Shown here piece after piece: positions 22,982 through 30,963 of a stretch of 34,273 nt of DNA. The notes under the pieces are model-generated. The model searched no databases and was not told the origin of the DNA. It worked only from the letters and a program-made list of their open reading frames with translations. How positions within the stretch are numbered: the stretch's first letter is position 1; each line of letters opens with the position of its first letter. A program made the translations under genes and the position numbers. Where the stretch lies: positions 1-34,273 of the forward strand of contig JAGVFQ010000013.1 of the NCBI GenBank assembly GCA_020057505.1. Reading direction: 5' to 3'. Source of the DNA: Patescibacteria group bacterium (GTDB lineage: Bacteria > Patescibacteriota > Patescibacteriia > JAGVFQ01).

Positions 22982-24583
22982 TTAAATCAACGGGCTGCCG
23001 TTCATTTCCTCGGGTTGTTTTAATCCCATAATTTTAAGTATGGTCGGCGCGACGTCTGAAAGCAATCCTTGGGGCGGCATCAAACTCAAATCCGAACCAA
23101 GAGCTTCGCGGGCTCCCCCGGTCTTGCCTTCCCATTCCTTACCGATTATAATCAACGGCACTGGATTAGTTGAATGTTCTTTGTCCATCACTCCGGTTTG
23201 TAAATTTACCAATTCTTCAGCATTGCCATGATCAGCTGTAACCACCGCCACTCCTCCGTTTGATAAAATAACATCAACTAATTTACCAACGCATTTATCA
23301 ATCGTTTCCACCGCCTTGATCGTAGCCGCTTTATCGCCCGTATGGCTGACCATATCGGCATTGGCAAAATTTATCAAAATGAAATCGTATTTATTTTCTT
23401 TTACTTCTTTTACCACTTGATTGGTTATTTCAAGAGCGCTCATTTCCGGCTTTTGATCATAAGAAGACACTCGAGGAGAAGGAATCACCGCCCGATCTTC
23501 GCCGAGAAATGGTTCTTCCGCGCCGCCATTAAAGAAAAAAGTGACATGGGCGTATTTTTCCGTTTCAGCAATATGTAATTGTTTCAACCCCGCCTCGCTC
23601 AATACTTTCGCCAACGGTTCTTTCACCAAATCAACCGGAAACGCGACTTCGACCGGCAAACCTTCTTCATACTCGGTCATGGTTACAAACATAATATTAT
23701 CCAAATATTTTGGCCTTTCAAATTTACTGAATTCGGGAATAATAAAAGCTTTGGTTATTTCACGCGCCCGATCCGACCGAAAATTAAAAAAAATAATTGC
23801 GTCTTTTTCTTCAACTAAAGCAGCCGCGGCGTTTTTGTTAGCCATTACCGCCGGAACAAACTCTTCATCAAATATTTTTTTATCATAAGATTTTTTAATA
23901 GCTTCGATGGGATCGGAAAATTTTTCATCACTCTCGCCCCTAGTCATCGCGTTATAAACTTTTTCCGTTCTTTCCCAATGATTATCCCGATCCATCGCAT
24001 AAAATCGGCCGGAAATAGTGGCAATCTGGCCAACGCCGAGTTCTTTCATTTTTGCCAAAAGTTTAGTAGTAAAATCTAATCCGCTGTTGTAGATCGAATC
24101 GCGGCCGTCGAGAACCACGTGCACAAAAACTTTTTTTATACTTTGTCTTTTAGCCATTTCCAAAAGCGCAAACAAATGTTCTATTGAAGCATGAACACCT
24201 CCGGAGCTTACTAAACCCAATAAATGCAATTTGGAATTATTCTTTTTAACGAAATCAGCGGCTTTAAGAAAAACGCGATTGCTAAAAAATGATCCGTCGG
24301 TAATGGATTTATTTATTTTGGGAAGATTTTGATAAAAAACTTTGCCCGCGCCCAAATTCAAATGGCCCACTTCAGAATTTCCCATCTCGCCCCATGATAA
24401 ACCAGCCGAGTCGCCCGACGCGACCAAAGTCAATGCAGGATAAGTTGAAATCAACTTATTAATATTAGGCGTTTTGGCTTCCGTAATCGCATTGCCATCG
24501 GAAGGCGGCGCTATTCCCCAGCCGTCCAAAATTATCAAAGCTACGGGCTTGGGACGATTAGATTTAATTATTCCGTCAGACAT
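22982..24583 (-). CDS. gpmI: 2,3-bisphosphoglycerate-independent phosphoglycerate mutase (copy 1)
   Basis: A 533-aa manganese enzyme interconverting 3- and 2-phosphoglycerate. Visible signatures are LIILDGWGIAPPSDGNAI (about 16-33), GEMGNSEVGHLNLGAG with the catalytic Ser (about 66-81), SSGGVHASIEHLFALL, LDGRDS, ISGRFYAMDRDNHWERTEK, FFNFRSDRARE, INFANADMVSHTGD and TADHGNAEEL. All metal and phosphate ligands appear present. This copy has the usual GGVH motif. It follows mutM in direction and is separated from the other glycolytic genes by an accessory island and a second, divergent gpmI. Confidence 0.96.
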   Translation of the reverse strand: MSDGIIKSNRPKPVALIILDGWGIAPPSDGNAITEAKTPNINKLISTYPALTLVASGDSAGLSWGEMGNSEVGHLNLGAGKVFYQNLPKINKSITDGSFFSNRVFLKAADFVKKNNSKLHLLGLVSSGGVHASIEHLFALLEMAKRQSIKKVFVHVVLDGRDSIYNSGLDFTTKLLAKMKELGVGQIATISGRFYAMDRDNHWERTEKVYNAMTRGESDEKFSDPIEAIKKSYDKKIFDEEFVPAVMANKNAAAALVEEKDAIIFFNFRSDRAREITKAFIIPEFSKFERPKYLDNIMFVTMTEYEEGLPVEVAFPVDLVKEPLAKVLSEAGLKQLHIAETEKYAHVTFFFNGGAEEPFLGEDRAVIPSPRVSSYDQKPEMSALEITNQVVKEVKENKYDFILINFANADMVSHTGDKAATIKAVETIDKCVGKLVDVILSNGGVAVVTADHGNAEELVNLQTGVMDKEHSTNPVPLIIIGKEWEGKTGGAREALGSDLSLMPPQGLLSDVAPTILKIMGLKQPEEMNGSPLI

Positions 24584-24656
24584 AATAAATAAAAAAATTC
24601 TAATATTTAATTATTATATAAATCAAACTCGGCGTAAATCATAAATTGCTTTTCTC

Positions 24657-25592
24657 TTAACCTTTTAGCATTTTTTGATTATAAATTGCCAATTCCTGTC
24701 TCACTTTTTGCTCCATTTCTTTACGAGACACACTGCCGGCATTATCAAAAATTTCTTTATCGTTCAAAATCAAAAAGTCGTCTAATTTTTTTATCCAATC
24801 TCGCATATGCATTATTCTCTGTTCCACGCTTTGCAATTCCGCAAAAGAAAGAAACTGCTCCACTAGTAAATTCAGCCGTTTTAATTCCAATTCTTCCAAA
24901 TAATTTTTAGCGACTTCCGCTTGTTCGCGAGTAATAATTTCCCCCTTCCAATTGGTCAATCCTAAATTATTTTTAGCGCTGTCTATGCGGCTATTTATTA
25001 TTTCCGCGGCCGTAAGTCCGGTAATCGCAAAATGAAATTTATTCTGCACGACTCTGAAAAATTGCTGGGCATATTCTGCTTTGGGGTTATAATCGACGCT
25101 GGTCGCAAAAACATCTCTCGCTTTTTGATAAAAATTAGCCTCTGAAGTCCTAATCTTGCGTATTCTCTCTTCCCATTCTTGAAAATATCCTTTAGCCACC
25201 CCGCCGTTCGCCAAACGATCATCGTCCATGACAAAACCCTTGATAATATACTCTTTCAATTTCTGTGTCGCCCAAATACGGAACTGGGTGCCGCGGAGAG
25301 AGCTGACGCGGTAGCCGACAGAAATAATCACATTAAGATCGTAAAAATTTACATTATATTTTTTACCATCGGAAGCAGTATGCTGGAATTTCCGGCATAC
25401 TGAATTTTCCGCTAATTCTCCCTCTATAAACACATTTTGTATATGCTCTGTAATAGTTTTTCTGTCTTTTTGAAACAATTCCGCCATTTGAGCCTGACTA
25501 AGCCAAACCGTCTCGTTTTCCAGTTTGACCGCAATTTTAGTCTGTCCGTCCTCGGTGTTATAAATAATAATTTGATTGTTTTTATCTTCCAC
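24657..25592 (-). CDS. RhuM-family protein
   Basis: A 311-aa protein starting MEDKNNQIIIYNTEDGQTKIAVKLENETVWLSQAQMAELFQKDRKTITEHI, the highly conserved opening of the RhuM (virulence protein, Fic/DOC-associated) family. It continues SVCRKFQHTASDGKKYNVNFYDLNVIISVGYRV and FRIWATQKLKEYIIKGFVMDDDRL, the KilA-N or Bro-N-like DNA-binding region. Despite the name, a virulence role is not established. The genes are typical of mobile or defence islands. It lies at one end of the island between the two gpmI genes, 9 nt after a truncated DUF2779 remnant. Confidence 0.9.
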   Translation of the reverse strand: MEDKNNQIIIYNTEDGQTKIAVKLENETVWLSQAQMAELFQKDRKTITEHIQNVFIEGELAENSVCRKFQHTASDGKKYNVNFYDLNVIISVGYRVSSLRGTQFRIWATQKLKEYIIKGFVMDDDRLANGGVAKGYFQEWEERIRKIRTSEANFYQKARDVFATSVDYNPKAEYAQQFFRVVQNKFHFAITGLTAAEIINSRIDSAKNNLGLTNWKGEIITREQAEVAKNYLEELELKRLNLLVEQFLSFAELQSVEQRIMHMRDWIKKLDDFLILNDKEIFDNAGSVSRKEMEQKVRQELAIYNQKMLKG

Positions 25593-25601
25593 AAAATTAA
25601 A

Positions 25602-25730
25602 TTATTTCTCGTATGAGTTAAATTCGCCGCGAAGCCTAAAATATTTATGAATCCTTTCACAACCCGTCTGCGCCAGCCAGAGATATTTGTAGCATTGGAT
25701 ATATTTTAGGAATTGGGATTTGGAGAGCAT
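25602..25730 (-). pseudogene. Truncated N-terminus of a DUF2779-family protein
   Basis: This 42-codon frame encodes MLSKSQFLKYIQCYKYLWLAQTG, then a short unrelated end and TAA. Its beginning strongly resembles the N-terminus of DUF2779 proteins, which normally run to about 500 aa and carry a nuclease-like domain. The rest is missing because the rhuM gene begins right after. The likely history is insertion of rhuM or deletion inside an older defence-related gene. The resemblance is judged by eye. Confidence 0.5.
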
Positions 25731-25735
25731 AGGAT

Positions 25736-26356
25736 CTAAATTTTAAATTCCAGTTTAACTTTATTTGAATCTATATTTAATAGAAAAACCTTCGTCTTGA
25801 TTCTCTTGTCTTTTATTATCTTTTTAGTTTTACTAATATACCTCGGAAAATAATATTTGAATGGAGATTTAATCAATTTCTTAAATTTGGCGTCTGATTT
25901 AGAAAAACAATAAGAAAACCAATTTTCCTTCTTAACTAATCTCTTGGGCAGGGTTGAAATAATAATCCAATAGGGCGGTACCTCATGATCGCTAGGAACG
26001 TACATTTTTAAACATCTTAAATCGGAGGTTGGCGCCGACAAGTCATAGAAGCGGTCATCGGAAGAATTTGTGCTCTCATATTCAATAAAACCAAAAACTT
26101 TGTTATTTTTATACAAAGTGATATCGGGCTTGAATCTAACAGTATCTCTCCCCTCTTTATAATTAAAACCTCTTTCGGTTTCAATATCAAATCCCATTTT
26201 GTTGCAAACCCCAATTATTAAAGCTTGGACTCTGGAATGCACTTCTGATTGGTAATTGTAATCCCAAGTTGTGAAATACTCTTCCTTAATAAATCCTGAC
26301 AATAATTTCCGTTTTAACTCTTTGTTTAACTTGCTTATTAATTGGTTTACAAACAT
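25736..26356 (-). CDS. Putative PD-(D/E)xK-like nuclease, 206 aa
   Basis: I do not recognise a named family. The region FKPDITLYKNNKVFGFIEYES (about 74-94) has the spacing of a PD-(D/E)xK nuclease core (P-D, then E-x-E in place of E-x-K), so activity is uncertain. The upstream helix EVHSRVQALIIGVCNKMGFDIETERGF fits the usual alpha-helix with a conserved acidic residue. The C-terminal 60 residues are strongly basic (KTKKIIKDKRIKTK). It is 16 nt downstream of an HNH endonuclease gene in the same direction and may work with it. Confidence 0.5.
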   Translation of the reverse strand: MFVNQLISKLNKELKRKLLSGFIKEEYFTTWDYNYQSEVHSRVQALIIGVCNKMGFDIETERGFNYKEGRDTVRFKPDITLYKNNKVFGFIEYESTNSSDDRFYDLSAPTSDLRCLKMYVPSDHEVPPYWIIISTLPKRLVKKENWFSYCFSKSDAKFKKLIKSPFKYYFPRYISKTKKIIKDKRIKTKVFLLNIDSNKVKLEFKI

Positions 26357-26372
26357 AAAAATTATATAAATA

Positions 26373-27410
26373 TTATTCTAATGCTAATGAAACTTCATAT
26401 TTTGTGCTATTCAGTATAAAAATAATTTTTTCTTTGTTCCTCTTTATTATTTGCTTATCCCCAAAATCAAATTCTTTATGATGATTAGGGCATAAAATTA
26501 ATATATTATCCGGCGTTTCGGGGCCCTTGTCTTTCTTTTGTGTTATATGGGCTGCCTCAATATATTGAGTATTGTCTTTTTTTATAATAGTTGTACCGCA
26601 TATTTGGCACTTAAAATCCCTTAAAAATTTTAACTCAGCAATAGTCTTATTATCGCGCCCATAAGTCTTTCCCGTTAATATAACTATTTCTGGATCTGTC
26701 GGCTTAAGCTTTTTTAACTCCCGCGCAATATCTTCTTTCTTGATTTCCTTTTTCTTATTCAAAACTTTAATAATCTCATCTTGTTCTTCCGCATCATAAT
26801 CGGTCTCTAAATCACCCTTGTATGGATCACCTGTAATATATTTATAGATTGAAGCTAATTTTTTTAATTCATCCTGCTTTATACCGGAACGCTTCAAGGC
26901 AATGATTTCATCATTGATAATAGCCTTCGCTAGATTTTGATCGTCAATCAATCTAAATCCAATCTGGGGAACGAGTCGCTTTGTATTAACGATTTGCTTA
27001 TATTTCTTTTCACTGAGCGGGATTGGAAATAGCATCGAAAATCTTTCTTCAGTAATAATATTAGTTAAATATTTATCTTCCCCAAATTCAAGATAATCAG
27101 TCTCAATAGGTGTCTTAATAATTTCAGCCTTGCCATAAATACCAACAATTTCACCTTTGTTGGTTTTTAAATTACGAGAATAAAAAATAACAATACCACC
27201 CGCTAAAAATTTTTTAGGTGGAAAAGTCCATTGGACATAACCATGGACGTTACCATTTTTATCAATCGGCTTATCAAACTTAAAATTTAAACATTCATGT
27301 CCCGGAGTATCTCTCGCATATAAATGACCAGCGTGAGGATTGGTATAAGTATTTCGCCAGCCATCTGGATTCCATGTAATATTAGCGATTATGATTGAAA
27401 GTTTTTCCAT
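26373..27410 (-). CDS. HNH endonuclease with unknown N-terminal domain
   Basis: A 345-aa protein (start at ATG 27410; a GTG at 27437 would add 9 residues). The C-terminal HNH core is clear: CQICGTTII..NTQYIEAAHITQKKDKGPETPDNILILCPNHHKEFDFG (about 265-320), with two CxxC-type zinc ligands and the A-A-H and N-H-H nuclease residues. The N-terminal 100 residues (ITWNPDGWRNTYTNPHAGHLYA) contain a GGIVIFYSRNLKT..GEIVGIYGKAEII stretch that could be an EVE or PUA-like base-reading domain, as in modification-dependent restriction enzymes; this is inference. It is followed by the PD-(D/E)xK-like gene. Confidence 0.75.
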   Translation of the reverse strand: MEKLSIIIANITWNPDGWRNTYTNPHAGHLYARDTPGHECLNFKFDKPIDKNGNVHGYVQWTFPPKKFLAGGIVIFYSRNLKTNKGEIVGIYGKAEIIKTPIETDYLEFGEDKYLTNIITEERFSMLFPIPLSEKKYKQIVNTKRLVPQIGFRLIDDQNLAKAIINDEIIALKRSGIKQDELKKLASIYKYITGDPYKGDLETDYDAEEQDEIIKVLNKKKEIKKEDIARELKKLKPTDPEIVILTGKTYGRDNKTIAELKFLRDFKCQICGTTIIKKDNTQYIEAAHITQKKDKGPETPDNILILCPNHHKEFDFGDKQIIKRNKEKIIFILNSTKYEVSLALE

Positions 27411-27452
27411 ATTTTTAGAAAATAAATAGGGCTCCACGTCGGCGGCACCCTT

Positions 27453-27490
27453 GCGAGCGCTCCAGCCTCTCGGTCACTTGACTTATTATA
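27453..27490 (-). promoter_or_regulatory. Promoter and tRNA-Ser-like segment upstream of the HNH gene
   Basis: On the minus strand TATAAT lies at 27490-27485, with a weak TTGAGT 19 nt upstream. The predicted transcript starts almost exactly at GTGACCGAGAGGCTGGAGCG (from 27477). This resembles the D-arm of bacterial tRNA-Ser, but no anticodon arm, T-arm or acceptor follows and the D-stem does not close. It could be a fragment left by integration at a tRNA-Ser gene, or chance. Confidence 0.3.
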
Positions 27491-27524
27491 CAATATCCGC
27501 GAAAAATAGACTCAAAATGAATAA

Positions 27525-29096
27525 TTACAACAACCCTCTTCTCGTCATTAATCTTGGTTTCTTAACGTCCATAATTTTTAAAATTGTCGGCGCGACATCT
27601 GCTAGAATTCCGCCTTTCAATTTGGAACGACGCAATGCTCTATCCCTGCTTACCAAAATAAAAGGCACCGGATTCGTCGAATGCTCTGTATCAATTTCTC
27701 CGGTTTTGAGATTGACCATTTCTTCAACATTGCCATGATCGGCCGTAATGATTACGTTTCCCTTTTCTTTTAAAACCGGATCGACTATTTCACCAACACA
27801 CTTGTCTACGTACTCTACGGCTTTGATGCCGGCAGCCAAGTTGCCCGTATGCCCGACCATGTCTGGATTGGCAAAATTGATCGCGATGAAATCGTACAAA
27901 TTATGTCCAAGCGACTGCAAAACGATTTTAGTAATTTCACTGGCGGACATTTGCGGTTTTAGATCATACGTCGGCACATCCGGCGACTTAACCACAATTC
28001 TATTTTCGCCATCGCACGGATTGGCATAACCGCCATTTAAAAAATAAGTAATATGCGAATATTTTTCTCTTTCGGCGATATACAACTGCCTTTCCTTTTG
28101 TAAAACCATCGGCAAAGTATCTTTTAACAGATTGCTCGGGAAAGCGGTCAAAATATTCGGCAATTCCGGGCCAAAGTCAGTCATCGCGACAAAACGAAAA
28201 TCTTTTAACACTTTCCTTCTTTTGAATCCATTAAAATCATGCTGCAAAAATGGCTTGGCCATCTGCCTCGCGCGATCAGATCTCAAATTAAAAAAAATTA
28301 AGGAATCTTTATTATCTATAGTTGCCACGGGTTTATTATCTTTTACAATAACAGTCGGGATAATAAACTCATCGCTCAGACCCCGATTATAGGATTGGAC
28401 AATCGCCTCTTCTGGAGAGACAGCTGTCACACCTTTTCCTAATACTAAGGCATTATAGGCTAATTCTGTCCTCGGCCAGTTTGAAGCGCGATCCATGGCG
28501 TAATATCTGCCGGAGATTGTCGCTATTTTCATGCCATCGACAAATTCCCTTTCTAACTTTTTCAAAAATTTGATAGCGGCGTATTGCGATGAATCCCGGC
28601 CATCAGTAAAAAGATGCAAATAGACGTCCTTCAAATTTTGCTCGCGGCAGAGCTTGAATAAAGCAAAGACATGATCCGGGCTTGAATGAGCGCTTTCATG
28701 ATTGGAAAGCAAACCCATGATATGGAGTTTCGCTGATTCGCCATGCGCTCTATGCCGCTTGACATGATTAATCGCTTCAAGAAAAGCGGCATTCTTAAAA
28801 AAAATGCCGGATTTAATGCTCTTTGAAATTAATACTGAATCCTGTTCAATAATTCTGCCGGCGCCTATATTCATATGGCCTGCCTCGGAATTGCCGTCCT
28901 GATTTCGAGGCAAACCCACCATGCTGCCGTGAGCGGCGAGCAAGGTATTGGGAAAATTTTTTGTATAATAATCAATTGCCGGAGTTTTGGCTTGGGTAAT
29001 AGCATTGCCAGCGCTCGGTTTCGCGATACCCCAGCCATCCATAATGATTAGAACTACCGGACGCGCAGATTTACCTTTTGTTAATTGCTTAACCAT
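27525..29096 (-). CDS. gpmI: 2,3-bisphosphoglycerate-independent phosphoglycerate mutase, divergent copy 2
   Basis: A 523-aa GpmI-family protein. LIIMDGWGIAKPSAGNAI, the catalytic-serine loop DGNSEAGHMNIGAG, TDGRDSSQYAA, ISGRYYAMDRASNWPRTE, FFNLRSDRAR, INFANPDMVGHTGN and TADHGNVEEM are present, so it is probably active. The usual SSGGVHSH loop is replaced by SNHESAHSSPDH, and the C-terminus is different from copy 1. By eye the two copies are clearly diverged, more like two subfamilies than a recent duplication. It follows eno by 71 nt, giving the gene order pgk ... eno-gpmI, the expected glycolytic context. Confidence 0.93.
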   Translation of the reverse strand: MVKQLTKGKSARPVVLIIMDGWGIAKPSAGNAITQAKTPAIDYYTKNFPNTLLAAHGSMVGLPRNQDGNSEAGHMNIGAGRIIEQDSVLISKSIKSGIFFKNAAFLEAINHVKRHRAHGESAKLHIMGLLSNHESAHSSPDHVFALFKLCREQNLKDVYLHLFTDGRDSSQYAAIKFLKKLEREFVDGMKIATISGRYYAMDRASNWPRTELAYNALVLGKGVTAVSPEEAIVQSYNRGLSDEFIIPTVIVKDNKPVATIDNKDSLIFFNLRSDRARQMAKPFLQHDFNGFKRRKVLKDFRFVAMTDFGPELPNILTAFPSNLLKDTLPMVLQKERQLYIAEREKYSHITYFLNGGYANPCDGENRIVVKSPDVPTYDLKPQMSASEITKIVLQSLGHNLYDFIAINFANPDMVGHTGNLAAGIKAVEYVDKCVGEIVDPVLKEKGNVIITADHGNVEEMVNLKTGEIDTEHSTNPVPFILVSRDRALRRSKLKGGILADVAPTILKIMDVKKPRLMTRRGLL

Positions 29097-29151
29097 AAGT
29101 TAAATTTAAATATCATCTAAAAAACAAAAACCAAAAAAATAAAAAAAATCA

Positions 29152-29187
29152 GCGTTGTTCCGCGATGCTATCCGCGTTGTTCCGCGA
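29152..29187. repeat. Direct repeat of GCGTTGTTCCGCGA across the eno stop codon
   Basis: The 14-mer GCGTTGTTCCGCGA occurs at 29152-29165 and 29174-29187, 22 bp apart. The eno stop codon lies between them. The second copy forms the last eno codons and the first copy is the duplicated 3' flank, pointing to a small tandem duplication that moved or created the present stop. Confidence 0.7.
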
Positions 29188-30487
29188 GTTCTTCTTCAAT
29201 TTCCATCAGCCTATTATACTTGCCGACTCGTTCGCTACGAGACAAAGATCCGGTTTTAATAAAATCAGCATTTACCGCTACCGCTAAATCGGCAATAGTG
29301 GTATCATTGGTTTCACCGGAACGATGAGAAATAACAACTTTGTATTTATTTTTTTGCGCGAGAGAAATCGCTTGTATTGTTTCAGTCAGGGTTCCGATTT
29401 GATTCAGCTTAATTAAAATCGAGTTGGCAATATTTTTTTCAATTCCCTTTTTCAATCTATTAATATTCGTCACAAACAAATCATCACCGACGATCATTAT
29501 TTTCTTGCCCATTTTACCCGTAAAATCTTTCCATTGGTTCCATTCGTCTTCGGCCAGCGGATCTTCAATAGAAATTATCGGATATTTATCCACCCAAGCC
29601 TGATACATTTCCGCAACCTCTTTATAACTTTTAAAAAACTGGCCTTGATTTTTTTGTTTAAAATTAAAATCATAGCCCTTCCCTTTCTTGTATAATTCGG
29701 AAGCCGCCACATCAATAGCAATAGAAACTTGATCTCCGGGCTTATAGCCGGCCGCGCCAATCGCTTTTACAATTAATTCAAGGCCGATTTCGTCTTCATC
29801 AAAATCCGGAGCATAGCCAAAGGGCCCTTCGATATTGGGAGCATAGCCGCCCTCGTCACCTACCAAAGCATTAACCCTGTAATTTTGCAGGATTTTTTTC
29901 AGAGCGTGAAAAATCTCCGCGCCGGATCGAACTCTCTCTTTAAAGAGTTTCGCCTTGGGCACAATCATGAATTCCTGCGTTGAGATGGTATTATCAGCGT
30001 GCTTGCCGCCGTTGATAACATTCATCATCGGCAAAGGCAACTTATAATCCTTAAGATTTATACCATAAGATTGCCTTAAGTATTTATACAGCGGCAAATC
30101 AAGAGCATTAGCCGCCGCATGGGCGCAAGCCATAGAAACGCCAAGAATCGCATTCGCGCCCAGTTTGGATTTATTTTCCGTCCCGTCTTTTTCTATCATC
30201 ATTTGATCAATTTTTTTCTGCGCGGTTACTTTCTTACCAATCAAAAGATCATTCAAAACAGTATTAACGTTTTTCACTGCCTTCAATACTCCCTTGCCGC
30301 CATATCTTTTCAGATTATTATCCCGCAATTCCAAAGCTTCGTGCGAACCAGTGGAAGCGCCCGATGGCACAGAGGCCGCGCCGCTCACCCCATTTCGCAA
30401 TAGAACTTTTGCCTCAACAGTAGGATTGCCCCGCGAATCCAAAATCTCGCGAGCAGTGATTTGTTTGATTTTAAGGGAGTTGAACAT
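29168..30487 (-). CDS. eno: Enolase
   Basis: A 439-aa enzyme converting 2-phosphoglycerate to phosphoenolpyruvate. Signatures: [21 protein letters not shown] (about 9-29), [17 protein letters not shown] (about 40-56), [38 protein letters not shown] (metal Glu and Asp), [25 protein letters not shown] and [21 protein letters not shown]. The family sequence is complete. The extreme C-terminus (AEQRG) lies in a small duplicated segment. The gene is separated from pgk by the SIMPL gene and a GxxExxY element. No ribosome binding site is seen at the ATG. Confidence 0.98.
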   Translation of the reverse strand: MFNSLKIKQITAREILDSRGNPTVEAKVLLRNGVSGAASVPSGASTGSHEALELRDNNLKRYGGKGVLKAVKNVNTVLNDLLIGKKVTAQKKIDQMMIEKDGTENKSKLGANAILGVSMACAHAAANALDLPLYKYLRQSYGINLKDYKLPLPMMNVINGGKHADNTISTQEFMIVPKAKLFKERVRSGAEIFHALKKILQNYRVNALVGDEGGYAPNIEGPFGYAPDFDEDEIGLELIVKAIGAAGYKPGDQVSIAIDVAASELYKKGKGYDFNFKQKNQGQFFKSYKEVAEMYQAWVDKYPIISIEDPLAEDEWNQWKDFTGKMGKKIMIVGDDLFVTNINRLKKGIEKNIANSILIKLNQIGTLTETIQAISLAQKNKYKVVISHRSGETNDTTIADLAVAVNADFIKTGSLSRSERVGKYNRLMEIEEELAEQRG

Positions 30488-30493
30488 AGATTG

Positions 30494-30962
30494 ACACGCT
30501 AATAACCGCGAATAGCGCTAATACGCACTAATGATCGCGCCCTACTTTAGATTAATCACTCTTTTTATTTGGATTTTTGACCCTCGAAAATTTACAATAA
30601 TTCCTAATTTTAACTTTGATGCTTCTAAATATCTTATCATCTGCCGGTAATCTTCTCGAGTTATATAACTTTTTGCTTTCGCATCAATTAAAATAATTTT
30701 ACGAAAAATAAAATCAACTCTATTTCCTCCAATTTCTCCGCCTATAAATGGGAGAATAATTTCTTTTTCTCGCTCATAATCATCTTTACTATTCTTAAAA
30801 ACAATCTCAATGGCGTCAGCATATTGTTTCTCTTTGCCGGTTGAACCTAATTGATTTTGGATGCTATAGAAAATACCAGTCAAATAATAGCTTTCTTTAG
30901 GATAAACCAAGTCAGCCATATTATTAGTGCTTATTCGTGGTATTAGAGTTTATTAGTGTAAT
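30494..30962. mobile_element. GxxExxY element: gene flanked by symmetric family A arms
   Basis: Left arm: CTAAT, CGAAT, CTAAT, CTAAT start at 30499, 30509, 30518 and 30528 (spacing 10, 9, 10). Right arm: ATTAG, ATTCG, ATTAG, ATTAG start at 30923, 30933, 30942 and 30952 (spacing 10, 9, 10). Each unit mirrors one in the other arm, and start plus end coordinates always sum to 61455. The only gene inside is the GxxExxY gene, which starts 4 nt from the right arm and ends 10 nt from the left. The same arm type occurs without a gene at 17561 and 18635. No target-site duplication is evident at the ends. Confidence 0.65.
30542..30919 (-). CDS. GxxExxY-family protein
   Basis: A 125-aa protein with the family pattern QLGSTGKEKQYADAIE (about 23-38, E30 and Y33) and the C-terminal YRQMIRYLEASKLKLGIIVNFRGSKIQIKRVI (about 91-122). 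In the middle, NRVDFIFRKIILIDAKA shows D69 and D79-x-K81, matching a PD-(D/E)xK nuclease core. The function of the family is unknown; it is widespread in environmental bacteria. The start ATG directly follows the right repeat arm, without a ribosome binding site. The position between mirrored repeat arms suggests it travels as a small element and may act on the arms; this part is inference. Confidence 0.88.
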   Translation of the reverse strand: MADLVYPKESYYLTGIFYSIQNQLGSTGKEKQYADAIEIVFKNSKDDYEREKEIILPFIGGEIGGNRVDFIFRKIILIDAKAKSYITREDYRQMIRYLEASKLKLGIIVNFRGSKIQIKRVINLK

Positions 30963-30963
30963 T

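Noticed and set aside
27453-27477. A tRNA-Ser gene
   Set aside because: Only a D-arm-like stretch is present; the D-stem does not close, and the anticodon arm, T-arm and acceptor are missing.
29575-29760. A 61-codon minus-strand frame inside eno
   Set aside because: It is an out-of-frame shadow of the enolase gene with no start signals.
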